From the NCBI RefSeq assembly GCF_004340685.1, contig NZ_SLUN01000047.1, forward strand, positions 1 to 41,766: a DNA stretch of 41,766 nt, in the 5' to 3' direction. How positions within the stretch are numbered: the first letter of the stretch is position 1; each line of letters begins with the position of its first letter. Below, in pieces: positions 31,754 to 40,567 of the stretch. This DNA is from Hydrogenispora ethanolica (lineage in GTDB: Bacteria; Bacillota; UBA4882; UBA8346). The notes beneath the pieces are model-generated. The model was not told the DNA's origin, searched no databases, and was given only the letters and a program-made list of their open reading frames with translations. Position numbers and translations under genes: made by a program.

Positions 31754-33157
31754 TTGTCCCATGAAAAGCAGACCGTGGCGTTGAGCTCGGTATTAGCGGC
31801 AATTTTTTTGACCGGCATGAAGATCGTGATCGGGATCTATACGGGTAGTCTGGGTATTCTTTCGGAAGCGGCCCATTCCGCGCTCGACCTGGGCGCGGCG
31901 GTGATTACCTTTTTCGCGGTAAAAATCTCCGACAAACCGGCGGATATCAATCACAATTACGGCCATGGCAAAGTGGAGAGTTTTTCTGCTTTAATCGAGA
32001 CGCTGCTGCTTTTGGTGACTTGTATTTGGATTATCCGGGAAGCGATCCAAAAATTATTTTTTGGAGGAACGCTTGAGATCTCCGGGAGTGGCTGGGGTAT
32101 TGCCGTAATGCTGGTCTCCATCATCGTCGACATTTCCCGGTCCAGAGCATTGAAACGCGCCGCCCAGAAATATGGCAGCCAGGCCTTGGAAGCGGATGCT
32201 TTACATTTTGGTACCGACGTTTGGAGTTCGAGTGTGGTCATTGTCGGGCTCATCTTTGTCAGCCTCGGCGATTATTTGAAGCTTCCGTTCTTGCATTATG
32301 CCGACCCCATTACGGCGCTCGGAGTCTGCGGCATCGTTATCTATGTGAGCCTCGCCCTCGGCAAACGAACCATCGATGTCCTGCTGGATGCCGCCCCGGC
32401 CGGAATGCCCGAGAACATCGCGCGGATCGCTCAGTCGGTGGAAGGCATCAAAGAAGTCGAGAGCGTCCGGATCCGGCCGTCCGGGCCCACTTTTTTCATT
32501 GATTTGCAGGTGGGAATCAGTAAAAACGAGAGCCACCGGGTCGTTCATGCGCTCGTAGAAAATATCCAGCAACAGGTCCAAAAAGAGTATCCTAACAGCG
32601 ATGTCACGGTGAGTACCTATCCCATCTCGCCGCTGGAAAAGGAAGACCGCGAAGTCTATCATACGGTCAAAACGATCGTGGACCGCTTTCCGAAATGCAC
32701 TAATATCCATAATATCCACGTCTTTGAGATATCGGGCAAGAAACGGCTGGCCATCCATTTGGAAGTGAAGGAGAACTTGAGCTTGCAGGAGTCCCATAAT
32801 CTTTCCCACGAGATCGGAAACTTGGTGCAGCTAAGTTTCGCCGATGTCGAGGAGGTCAGCGTAAATTTTGAATATGTGAAACAGCAAAACATCGTGGCCG
32901 AAGATATCACTGCGGACAGCCAGACGCTGATCAGCGAGATTGATACGCTAATCAACCGCGTACCCGAGAAACTGAACTGCCATGATGTCCGGGTATACCG
33001 GCAGGGGGAGAAATTGACGCTGTTTCTCCATTGCGAATTATCCGGAAATTACGGCACGGAAACCATTGAGAAAATTTCCAACGGCATTTCCCAGAGAATT
33101 CGCAAATTGGTCTCAAATGTCGATGATGTTTTTATCCATGTCGAGCCGATGAGTTGA
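31754..33157 (+). CDS. Cation diffusion facilitator exporter with three tandem cytoplasmic domains
   Basis: 467-aa metal exporter. The TTG at 31754 is placed by GGAGGG (31741-31746). The membrane part (about residues 8-205) has the paired HxxxD metal sites H41-D45 (AAHSALDLG) and H151-D155 (ALHFGTDVW). Ordinary CDF proteins are about 300 aa with one C-terminal dimerisation domain. Here three repeats follow: about 214-290, 296-376 and 386-466, each a helix-strand-strand-helix-strand unit (for example NIHNIHVFEISGKKRLAIHLEV and NCHDVRVYRQGEKLTLFLHCEL). The last two lack obvious metal ligands apart from scattered His. The riboswitch candidate upstream suggests Ni/Co, otherwise Zn or Fe is possible. 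Confidence 0.93.
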   Translation: MSHEKQTVALSSVLAAIFLTGMKIVIGIYTGSLGILSEAAHSALDLGAAVITFFAVKISDKPADINHNYGHGKVESFSALIETLLLLVTCIWIIREAIQKLFFGGTLEISGSGWGIAVMLVSIIVDISRSRALKRAAQKYGSQALEADALHFGTDVWSSSVVIVGLIFVSLGDYLKLPFLHYADPITALGVCGIVIYVSLALGKRTIDVLLDAAPAGMPENIARIAQSVEGIKEVESVRIRPSGPTFFIDLQVGISKNESHRVVHALVENIQQQVQKEYPNSDVTVSTYPISPLEKEDREVYHTVKTIVDRFPKCTNIHNIHVFEISGKKRLAIHLEVKENLSLQESHNLSHEIGNLVQLSFADVEEVSVNFEYVKQQNIVAEDITADSQTLISEIDTLINRVPEKLNCHDVRVYRQGEKLTLFLHCELSGNYGTETIEKISNGISQRIRKLVSNVDDVFIHVEPMS

Positions 33158-33229
33158 GCCGCGGTTTGACACCCGTCGCCGCGCCGCCCCTGCCGAACTG
33201 AACCGCTGGGACCGGGCGTGCCACTTTCG

Positions 33230-33257
33230 ATCCGGCTCATCGGTCCGGATTTTTTTT
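33230..33257 (+). terminator. Intrinsic terminator of the CDF gene
   Basis: ATCCGG (33230-33235) and CCGGAT (33245-33250) with a 9-nt loop, followed by eight T residues. Confidence 0.8.
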
Positions 33258-33390
33258 GGGAACCTATTCGCCGCTCCAGATCGTATTTTTTCCATCCGTG
33301 GTTCACTCCCGGCGGAGCGGCCGCCGGGAAGCCGTCCTCGATGCCAATCCGGATCCGGCGGAACAGGAAGCCCGGAAGCCGAACCGGCGA

Positions 33391-33617
33391 AGGGCAGTCC
33401 CCGCCACTGGAGCGCCAATGGCAAAATGAACAGTGGCGCTCGCCGCCACCGCATCTTCAGTCGGAAAATGATCATGGGCTGTCCCGGCCACTGCATCTTG
33501 AATGGCTAGAGGAACAATGGCGGCCCTCGCCATGGTTTCTTGAATTCGATAAGGAATGGCGGCGCTCGTCGCCATCGAAGCGTAAATTGCCCAACGAACC
33601 ATGGCGGTCGCCGCCAT
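33391..33617. repeat. 42-bp tandem repeat with hairpin in most units
   Basis: Units begin at 33391, 33433, 33475, 33517, 33556 and 33601; spacings are 42, 42, 42, 39 and 45, all multiples of three. Four units carry perfect 6-bp inverted pairs: GTGGCG / CGCCAC (33433-33449) and ATGGCG / CGCCAT (33517-33533, 33556-33575, 33601-33617). The plus-strand frame has no stop until 33619 and translates as 13-15 residue repeats of the type QWRSPPPHLQSEND, QWRPSPWFLEFDK, EWRRSSPSKRKLPNE, PWRSPP. No convincing start or ribosome binding site precedes it, so coding is uncertain. The rest of 33258-33800 is GC-rich and holds no gene I can support. Confidence 0.7.
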
Positions 33618-33822
33618 AGCACCGGCAGGGACAGCATCAGCTCCGGCCATCATCGCCGCCTCATCCTCAAGGCTCCAATGATCCGCGGCGGTCCTGCCCG
33701 AAATGGGATGGGGCGAGCGGAGCAGCCCTGGACCGGGAGAGCCTTCATCCGTGGAAAGGATGCAGACTGAAAGAGAAATCCCCGGACATTCCACGAAAGA
33801 AGAATTATTTCAATGGTTTTTT

Positions 33823-33831
33823 TGGTATAAT
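33823..33831 (+). promoter_or_regulatory. Extended -10 promoter for rbgA
   Basis: TGGTATAAT at 33823-33831 is an extended -10 element (TGnTATAAT). The -35 region is T-rich without a good hexamer. It lies 90 bp before the rbgA start. Confidence 0.6.
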
Positions 33832-33921
33832 GTTGATGTTTGACCATCGGAGAAGGCATAAGACGCAGACCCGGCTTGAAAAACGGGGTCAAACAGATTG
33901 TGAGCGACGGAGGAACCTATC

Positions 33922-34776
33922 TTGCAGACGATTCACTGGTATCCCGGTCATATGGCCAAAGCTAAACGGCAACTGACCGATCTCATTCAATATCTGGATA
34001 TTATCATCGAGATTCGCGATGCGCGGCTGCCGTTGATCAGCCATAATCAGGACTTGGAGCCATTATTGAAAAAACGGCCGAATCTGGTTTTGCTCAACAA
34101 AACCGATCTGGCCGATCCCGAAGTTACGGGCCGATGGTCGGATTGGTTTGCCGGGAAAGGAGTAAGCGTCGTGCAGGTGAACGGCAGGAATGGACAAGGG
34201 GTGCAGGCGATTTGGCCCAAACTCACCCAGCAATTTGCCGGAAAACAAACTCCGCGCGCTTTACGGATCGGAGTGGTGGGCATCCCCAACGTCGGGAAGT
34301 CTTCCATTCTCAACCGCATCACCGGTTCGGGCTCCGCTAAGACCGGCAATCTGCCGGGTGTCACCCGGGGCAAACAATGGATCAAGAGAAACGGTTTTGA
34401 AATCTTGGATATGCCGGGCTTGCTTCCGCCCAAGATCAACAATCAGGAGGACGGAATCAAACTGGCGCTGATCGGCACGATCCGCGAGGAGATCATCCCG
34501 ACTTACGATTTGGCTCTGGTTTTGCTGGAAAATTACGGCGAGCAGCTGTTTGGGTGGAGCAAGGAAAGGATCGTCTTTGAGCATATTGAAGAGAAACTGC
34601 AATGGTATGCCAAGAAGCGCGGGTTTCTATTGAAAGGTGGCGCGATCGATCTTAACCGTGGCGCTTCGGCGCTGCTCAATGATTTTCGCAATGGGCAGCT
34701 GGGACGGATCAGTTTAGAGCTTCCGCCGCTGGATTCCGGCGCCGAATCATCCTCAATAGCACCAGCCCCCCGATAA
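33922..34776 (+). CDS. rbgA: Ribosome biogenesis GTPase RbgA (YlqF)
   Basis: 284-aa circularly permuted GTPase needed for late assembly of the 50S subunit. The G motifs come in permuted order: G4 NKTD (59-62), G1 GIPNVGKS (120-127) and G3 DMPG (163-166). The start MQTIHWYPGHMAKAKRQL is the family signature. The C-terminal ANTAR-like RNA-binding region follows from about residue 190. The TTG at 33922 is placed by GGAGGAAC. Its 3' end overlaps the convergent YbhN-like gene by 68 bp. In Bacillus rbgA precedes rnhB directly; here the inverted gene separates them. Confidence 0.96.
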   Translation: MQTIHWYPGHMAKAKRQLTDLIQYLDIIIEIRDARLPLISHNQDLEPLLKKRPNLVLLNKTDLADPEVTGRWSDWFAGKGVSVVQVNGRNGQGVQAIWPKLTQQFAGKQTPRALRIGVVGIPNVGKSSILNRITGSGSAKTGNLPGVTRGKQWIKRNGFEILDMPGLLPPKINNQEDGIKLALIGTIREEIIPTYDLALVLLENYGEQLFGWSKERIVFEHIEEKLQWYAKKRGFLLKGGAIDLNRGASALLNDFRNGQLGRISLELPPLDSGAESSSIAPAPR

Positions 34777-35752
34777 AGGTGGAGATATAGTAGCTCAACA
34801 AGCGCCAGAAAAGGACGAAGATCGCCCGTAAATTGGCGGGGATAAATACCAGTATCGAGTAGAAGCTCAGCTCCATGACGCCGCTCCCCCCCGGAATGGG
34901 AAGATAGGAAATGATGAACACCAGGATGAATTGGAAGAAAATAATTTCCCAAAATAGATTGGCGACGTTGATTCCCAGGGCGAACATCACAAATGGGGCG
35001 ATGGCGAAGAACAGTGTCCAGTAGAGAAACGAACATAAGATGACCAGATATAGGTTGATCCCGCGCCGGAACTGTTGAATCGCCTGGTGAAATACATCCA
35101 GCTCGTTCAACAGGTGTTCGATGCGGGGCAATATTCTTTGAAAGAACTTAAATTTTTCGAATTTGTTGATCAAAAACGAGCAGCCGACCTTGGCGATCTT
35201 CGGCTTGACAATCAAGCCGATGAGCACCGCCGAAACCAGAAACGCCAAAGGAATTGCCACCGAAGTCGCCTGGCGGACAACTCCCACCGAAAACTTGGCA
35301 TGATAGAAAAGGAGCAAAAAAGGCACGGTAATGGTGAATACCAGCGTCGAAAAGGTGACCCGGATGGTAACTACGGCGCTGGCTTTGCCCGGTTGCATCC
35401 CATTTCTGCATAAGAGATAGATTTGGGTGGGAACCCCTCCCGAATAAAAGGGAGTGATGTTTCCCGAAAACGTAGTAGCTAGGTTAATGCCGAAGATTCG
35501 TCGCAGCGGGATCTCTTCCCCCAAACCCGTCGTGATCAAATGAATCCGGACCGCTTCCATCAGCCATGAGCCCAACAGAACGAGGCAAGCCAGGAAAAAG
35601 GCCAGAAAGTTAAACTGGCCCCAATTGAAAGCATGCTTCGCGGAACTCGAAGAATGGAAAAAAATGAACAGCGTACTCGCCAGGGTTAGGATTAAGGCGA
35701 TCGTCAAGCCTTTGGTCAACCATTCTTTGAGGGGTAATGAGTTCTGTTTCAC
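34709..35752 (-). CDS. YbhN/AglD-type flippase-like membrane protein (LPG synthase TM family)
   Basis: 347-aa polytopic protein of PF03706, the family of the membrane half of MprF, of AglD and of YbhN. Conserved blocks: NFLAFFLACLVLLGSWLMEAVRIH, GINLATTFSGNITPFYSGGVPTQIYLL (the TPxxxGG-like signature), and YLPIPGGSGVMELSFYSIL near the C-terminus. The GTG at 35752 is chosen because GGGAGG lies 6 nt upstream; the frame opens at TTG 35779. Proposed roles in the family are lipid translocation or glycolipid handling; the substrate here is unknown. It is divergent from rnhB and convergent with rbgA. Confidence 0.9.
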   Translation of the reverse strand: MKQNSLPLKEWLTKGLTIALILTLASTLFIFFHSSSSAKHAFNWGQFNFLAFFLACLVLLGSWLMEAVRIHLITTGLGEEIPLRRIFGINLATTFSGNITPFYSGGVPTQIYLLCRNGMQPGKASAVVTIRVTFSTLVFTITVPFLLLFYHAKFSVGVVRQATSVAIPLAFLVSAVLIGLIVKPKIAKVGCSFLINKFEKFKFFQRILPRIEHLLNELDVFHQAIQQFRRGINLYLVILCSFLYWTLFFAIAPFVMFALGINVANLFWEIIFFQFILVFIISYLPIPGGSGVMELSFYSILVFIPANLRAIFVLFWRLLSYYISTFIGGLVLLRMIRRRNPAAEALN

Positions 35753-35867
35753 CGGGAACCTCCCACTCGTGATGTACAATAATTTCTGGCTGGGTTACGC
35801 AATATCCTGCATGTAAAATCTGATTTCATTCCTGGAGATTGCCATCTTTCCCTCATTTTAAAGTTTT

Positions 35868-35898
35868 TTGGCAATTGTGTCGATACTCAAAATATTAT
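35868..35898 (+). promoter_or_regulatory. Candidate promoter of rnhB
   Basis: TTGGCA (35868-35873) and TATTAT (35893-35898) are separated by 19 bp, slightly long. They lie 44 bp before the rnhB start in the divergent intergenic region. Confidence 0.4.
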
Positions 35899-35941
35899 TA
35901 GTCTGTGACTTTTTTAAAGGCCCATCATTGAGGAGCAATGA

Positions 35942-36634
35942 ATGAGACAGAGTGCCCAAAGTGTAAACCGCCCGCGACGCTTGCCCAAACTCTCCTGGGA
36001 AGAGCGGTTAAAGGCTGAGCGGGAATGTTGGCAAAATGGCTTTCAACGGGTCGCCGGCCTGGATGAAGCCGGTAGAGGCCCTTTAGCCGGACCGGTTGTG
36101 GCTGCGGCTTTTGTAATACGCCCTGATTTTCAGATCGAAGGAATTAATGACTCAAAACAGCTCACGCTCAAACAGCGCCAGAAGTTTTTTCCTTTGTTAA
36201 CATCGGGCGAATGGCAGTTTGGCGTCGGCATCGTCGAACCAGAGGAGATCGACCGAATTAACATTTATCAAGCATCCCGGGTTGCCATGCGGCAGGCCTT
36301 GGAAGCAGTGGACCCTCGACCCGACTTCCTGCTGGTGGATGCCCTGGTTGTGCCCGGAACCGACATTCCGCAGCATTCGCTGATTCATGGCGATGCCCTT
36401 TCGGTCGCCATCGCCGCGGCATCGGTAATCGCCAAACATACCCGGGACCAATTGATGGAAGAGTATGACTCGCTTTATCCCGGTTATGGGTTTGCCAAAC
36501 ATAAAGGCTATCCGACCTCCGAGCATTATGCGGCTTTGCGGCGATTGGGGCCTTCTCCGATTCACCGCCGGTCATTTAATTTAGGAAATCCATCGACAGA
36601 GACCATGGAGTTGTTCACGGATGATGAAAACTGA
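35942..36634 (+). CDS. rnhB: Ribonuclease HII
   Basis: 230-aa RNase HII, which cuts at ribonucleotides embedded in DNA. The active-site carboxylates are D41-E42 (VAGLDEAGRGPLAGPVV), D133 (LLVDALVV) and D151 (IHGDALSVAIAAASVIAK). The YPGYGFAKHKGYPTSEHYAAL block and the end SPIHRRSF are standard. A short N-terminal extension (RLPKLSWEERLKAERE) is typical of Firmicute members. The ATG at 35942 follows GAGGAGC. It overlaps the next gene by about 14 bp. Confidence 0.97.
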   Translation: MRQSAQSVNRPRRLPKLSWEERLKAERECWQNGFQRVAGLDEAGRGPLAGPVVAAAFVIRPDFQIEGINDSKQLTLKQRQKFFPLLTSGEWQFGVGIVEPEEIDRINIYQASRVAMRQALEAVDPRPDFLLVDALVVPGTDIPQHSLIHGDALSVAIAAASVIAKHTRDQLMEEYDSLYPGYGFAKHKGYPTSEHYAALRRLGPSPIHRRSFNLGNPSTETMELFTDDEN

Positions 36635-38675
36635 CGTTATAAAAATCAGCGACCTGACAGCGTTAAATCAGGTCTTCAATGGCAAACAGCTGAAGCTGTC
36701 CGACGGCGACGTGGTGGCCGGAAAGATCCTCCAAGTCTCCTCCGGGACGGTTAAGTTGACCATGGCCGGAGAGACGATCCAGGCCAAACTGGAAGGCGCT
36801 CCTCCGTCTGTCGGCTGGTGGTTGTTCCAAGTCAACGTGGATGCTCAGGAGCAGATCTCCTTGCGCATCATCAGCGCTTTGCCGCAGCCCGATTTGAATG
36901 AAGCCTCTCCGCAGCTTCAAAACATAACTTTTGACCCTCAAGTTTTTCTCAGGCAAGGTTTACCGCTCTCCAAGGAGAATATTCTGAAATTCTTCGAGTT
37001 GATGGAGCAATTTCAGGCCAAATACGGCGTGTTGCCCGACCCTAAGGCAGTCGCGCTGCTCATCGCCAGGGATTGGCCCAATACTCCGGGAACCATGCTT
37101 TCGGCTTGGATCGCCCAGGATCCCCAGCTGCGGAATCAATTATGGAATACAATCAGCGATGATTCCCTGCTGGGGCAGACGGTACGGATGAACGATCCGC
37201 CGGAGGCGGTATTCAATCAGCTGACAAAGATGGAGCAGGGGATCTTCCAGACCCTATTCCGGGACTCATCAGGGATGGGCGATCTCGGACCGAAAGTCGG
37301 GCAGCAGGCGATTGGTCCCCAAATGCCGGCGGTTGCGGAGGAGCACCCAACCGTTTCGCCGGCGGCGGATTCGGAACAGGAAACGAGTTCCATGCCTTTC
37401 GCCCAATTATTTAAGGGCATCCGGGAGTCATCATCCCAGAATCGTCCAACTCTACCCCAGGGTGCGAACGAATTCCGGTCGGGAATTCCCGCAGCGATGA
37501 ACAACCGTTTGGATCCGCCTGCGGTTCCCGTTGCCAATGCCGCGCCCCCGGAGTCCGTTATTCCTGGGGAATCCCCCAGAGACATCCAAACATTCGTCAT
37601 GCAATTATTGAATCGCACGTCGATTCCTGGGAATCCCCAGGACCCCGGTTCTGCGGTTCCAGTCCCGAAGGCTCCGGACCAGGCAGCGGCGGTGCAACTT
37701 TTAATGAGCCCGATGGCGCCGGACGGCAAGGTTTCACTTCCGGGACTTTCTCCAAATGAGGATTTGGAAACCATTCTAATTCAATTCCTGAAGAATCGTT
37801 CCGAATCTTCCGTCACAGACCCGGAAAGACCGGCGGCCAAGGCATCCTTTTCCGAAAAGGCTGATCTGGAATTGGCACTGCAAGCCTTGACGCCTACCCT
37901 GATGGCGGGGGAAGGAGGAGTTCCGGCTCAGGGATTGGGGCAAAAGGATACGGTGGAGAAAGTCTTGACCCAGTTATTCAAGTTTTTCCAGAGCGACGCT
38001 CCAGCGGATTCGGAGAACAAGCCGATTATACCCGTGGAGGTAAAAACCTCGGAACCTGAAGCTGCAGCGGTGTTCCAGGAGAATTATCCCGCTTCCAGAC
38101 AGAAAACGCCGATTCAAGAGGGGTCCCTCAAACAAGTTCCGCCAAGCAGGGAAGCGGACCCGAATTCATTAAAAATGTTTCAAAACGAAGTGTCCCAGGA
38201 AACGGGCGCGGATAAACAGGGGCCCATCCGGACAGTCGCCGAAAAAGAGCAGATTTTATCTTTGTTGCAGCAAAACAATACAGTTTTGCAGAAACTTGCC
38301 ACACCCCAGGAATCCGGCAATCTACTGAATATCATTCCTTTGCTGGTGATGGATTCCCGTAAGAACATCTATGAACTGAACGTCGAGTGGCAGCGAGAGT
38401 ACGGTCCTGAACGGGCGCCGGAAGAATCGGAAGAGCGGATTCGGGTGGCAATCCCTACGGAAAACATGGGGGAGATTGGACTCAATGTAACCATGAGCCG
38501 TCAAAAGATAAAAATCCATTTTGAAGTCGGATCGAATGCGGTACGTCAATTTTTCATGCAGAACTTAAGTCTTCTGCGCACCACCGTCCAAGAACGGGGC
38601 AGGATTGGAATCGCCGTGACCGTGCGCCAGGAACCCATCGATCATTCCGGAAATGGAGTTGACCTCCGTCTATGA
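36621..38675 (+). CDS. ylqG: FliK-like protein YlqG
   Basis: 684-aa protein with a weakly conserved N-terminal part (GKQLKLSDGDVVAGKILQVS, an AzlB-like beta-rich start). A long Pro/Gln/Ser-rich low-complexity middle covers about residues 200-560. The C-terminal domain resembles the flagellar hook-length control domain (IYELNVEWQREYG, ENMGEIGLNVTMSRQKIKIH, VRQFFMQNLSLLRTTVQERG). In Bacillus the gene between rnhB and ylqH is the FliK-like ylqG, and the order here is the same. No signal peptide or membrane helix is seen. The start is ATG 36621 or 36624, inside the rnhB end. Its actual role is unknown. Confidence 0.8.
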   Translation: MMKTDVIKISDLTALNQVFNGKQLKLSDGDVVAGKILQVSSGTVKLTMAGETIQAKLEGAPPSVGWWLFQVNVDAQEQISLRIISALPQPDLNEASPQLQNITFDPQVFLRQGLPLSKENILKFFELMEQFQAKYGVLPDPKAVALLIARDWPNTPGTMLSAWIAQDPQLRNQLWNTISDDSLLGQTVRMNDPPEAVFNQLTKMEQGIFQTLFRDSSGMGDLGPKVGQQAIGPQMPAVAEEHPTVSPAADSEQETSSMPFAQLFKGIRESSSQNRPTLPQGANEFRSGIPAAMNNRLDPPAVPVANAAPPESVIPGESPRDIQTFVMQLLNRTSIPGNPQDPGSAVPVPKAPDQAAAVQLLMSPMAPDGKVSLPGLSPNEDLETILIQFLKNRSESSVTDPERPAAKASFSEKADLELALQALTPTLMAGEGGVPAQGLGQKDTVEKVLTQLFKFFQSDAPADSENKPIIPVEVKTSEPEAAAVFQENYPASRQKTPIQEGSLKQVPPSREADPNSLKMFQNEVSQETGADKQGPIRTVAEKEQILSLLQQNNTVLQKLATPQESGNLLNIIPLLVMDSRKNIYELNVEWQREYGPERAPEESEERIRVAIPTENMGEIGLNVTMSRQKIKIHFEVGSNAVRQFFMQNLSLLRTTVQERGRIGIAVTVRQEPIDHSGNGVDLRL

Positions 38676-38995
38676 ATGATTTAAAACGAAAGTATGCCGC
38701 AGCGCTGCGCTATCAATCCGATCGGGACCAAGCGCCGGTGGTGGTGGCCGCTGGCAGAGGCTTGATAGCCGAAACGATTATCAAATTGGCAACCGAAGCC
38801 GGGATCCCCAATTACGTGGAACCGGGATTAGCTCGGATTTTGTCAGGAATGGAACCGAGAACCCCGATCCCTAGGGAAACCTACGAACTGGTCGCCAAGA
38901 TCCTGACGTTTATTTGGAATATGGATCAGAAATACCATGTGCAAAACGATCTCCAGAGGGAACTCGATTCGTATATTGGGAATAATAATTCATAG
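38672..38995 (+). CDS. ylqH: FlhB C-terminal-like protein YlqH
   Basis: 107 aa, similar to the cytoplasmic C-terminal domain of FlhB/YscU export-switch proteins: AALRYQSDRDQAPVVVAAGRGLIAETIIKLATEAGIPNYVEPGLARILSGMEPRTPIPRETYELVAKILTFIW. The membrane part and the autocleavage NPTH motif of real FlhB are absent. It overlaps ylqG by 4 bp (ATGA). FliK and FlhB act together in flagellar export-switching, so this linked pair of relatives may form an independent complex. The next gene is convergent. Confidence 0.88.
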   Translation: MNDLKRKYAAALRYQSDRDQAPVVVAAGRGLIAETIIKLATEAGIPNYVEPGLARILSGMEPRTPIPRETYELVAKILTFIWNMDQKYHVQNDLQRELDSYIGNNNS

Positions 38996-39027
38996 CGATT
39001 TCGATATGATTGCTTGAGTTTGAAAAC

Positions 39028-40554
39028 TTACGCAAATCTTTTCCGATCCAAACTTCGGTATTGTATAGCTTCGGCTAGATGCGCCAAACCAATTATTGAA
39101 GCGCCTTCCAAATCGGCAATCGTTCTGGCTAATTTAAGAATGCGGGTATAGGCTCGAGCGCTCAGAGAGAACCGCTGTACAGCCTGGCGAAGTAAATCCT
39201 TGCCCGCCTGATCCAATTGACAATATTCGTGTAACTCCTTACTATTCATATACGCATTGCAAAAATGTGGCGTATTGGCGTAACGAGTTCGTTGAATTTG
39301 TCGTGCGCGCTCCACCCGCTGCCGAATGGTCAACGATGATTCGCCTTTTTGCAATGATTCAAATTCAAATTCTGCCAAACGGGGAACTTCGATTTGCAGG
39401 TCAAAACGATCGAGCAAAGGGCCGGAAATTCGATTCTGATATCGTTGGATACCAACTGGGGAACAGGTGCATGCCTTCACTGGATCCCCGAAAAACCCGC
39501 ACGGACACGGATTCATAGAGGCCGCCAGCATGAAACGTGCCGGAAATGATAAGGTAGTGGCTGCTCGAGCAATGGTAACTTTGCCATCTTCTAAAGGTTG
39601 TCGTAGTACTTCAAGAACATCTCGCGGAAACTCTGGCAGCTCATCTAGGAATAAAACCCCATGATGCGCCAGGCTGACTTCACCAGGGTGTGGAATTCGT
39701 CCACCGCCGATTAACCCCGCTGAACTTGTGGTATGATGGGGCGCGCGAAAGGGACGCTGTTGAATTAGCGAAACTCCGGGAGACAACAGCCCGCTTACAC
39801 TGTAAATTTTAGTGATATCGATTGCCTCCTTTTCGCTAAGCGAAGGCATGATTCCAGGAAGCCTCCGTGCTAACATGGTTTTCCCCGAACCCGGGGGACC
39901 AATCATTAGGATATTATGACCTCCCGCGGCAGCCACTTCTAGCGCTCGTTTGGCTTGCTCCTGTCCTTTCACATCAGCCAAATCATCCTCTTCAAGAGCA
40001 ATCGCATGGTCCATATTGGTAACAAGTTTGAGCTCCGGTATGCTATCGTTATTGAGAAACTCTTTAACCTCGCGTAAATTGTTTACGGCAACCGGAACAA
40101 TACCGCTAATCACCGCTGCTTCAGCATAGTTTTCGGCCGGAAGCACGAGATATTTTTTCTTCCCCTCGCGGGCAGCGAGGGCCATCGGAAGAATTCCATT
40201 GACCGGTCGTACGCTACCGTCAAGCGCTAATTCTCCGACGAATGCCGCATCCGTGAAATGGTCCGGCCGGAGATCTTCTTTGGCAGCTAAGATCCCAATC
40301 GCGATGGGAAGGTCAAAGCCGGATCCTTCTTTTTTTATATTTGCGGGAGCCAAATTGACAGTTATCCGATGCTCATAAAAACTAAAATGAGAATTCTTAA
40401 TCGCGGCCCTTACGCGTTCGCGGGCTTCCTTAACAGCGGCATCCGGAAGACCGACAATATCAAAACAAGGGATTCCAAAACGTAAATCAACCTCTATCAA
40501 TACTTGAAATGCATCGACTCCATTAATGGCCAAACTTTCAATTTTGGCAAACAA
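39028..40554 (-). CDS. comM: ComM/YifB family Mg-chelatase-like AAA ATPase
   Basis: 508-aa ATPase. ComM is a helicase that extends branch migration during natural transformation in Haemophilus and Vibrio; the role in Firmicutes is less clear. The N-terminal lon-protease-like ChlI fold (FAKIESLAINGVDAFQVLIEVDL, FDIVGLPDAAVKEARERVRAAI) is followed by Walker A GPPGSGKT (219-226), Walker B GVLFLDELPEFPRDVLEVLRQPLEDG, a cysteine cluster MNPCPCGFFGDPVKACTCS, and the C-terminal FSLSARAYTRILKLARTIADLEG. The TTG at 40554 is preferred, since GGGGGG lies 6 nt upstream and family members start M-[FL]-A-K; ATG 40584 is in frame. It lies 13 bp behind yraN. Confidence 0.95.
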   Translation of the reverse strand: MFAKIESLAINGVDAFQVLIEVDLRFGIPCFDIVGLPDAAVKEARERVRAAIKNSHFSFYEHRITVNLAPANIKKEGSGFDLPIAIGILAAKEDLRPDHFTDAAFVGELALDGSVRPVNGILPMALAAREGKKKYLVLPAENYAEAAVISGIVPVAVNNLREVKEFLNNDSIPELKLVTNMDHAIALEEDDLADVKGQEQAKRALEVAAAGGHNILMIGPPGSGKTMLARRLPGIMPSLSEKEAIDITKIYSVSGLLSPGVSLIQQRPFRAPHHTTSSAGLIGGGRIPHPGEVSLAHHGVLFLDELPEFPRDVLEVLRQPLEDGKVTIARAATTLSFPARFMLAASMNPCPCGFFGDPVKACTCSPVGIQRYQNRISGPLLDRFDLQIEVPRLAEFEFESLQKGESSLTIRQRVERARQIQRTRYANTPHFCNAYMNSKELHEYCQLDQAGKDLLRQAVQRFSLSARAYTRILKLARTIADLEGASIIGLAHLAEAIQYRSLDRKRFA

Positions 40555-40567
40555 ACAAATCCCCCCG

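Noticed and set aside
33303-33794. 163-aa minus-strand Ala/Met-rich repeat ORF
   Set aside because: An open frame caused by the 42-bp repeat; no ribosome binding site, and no homology recognised.
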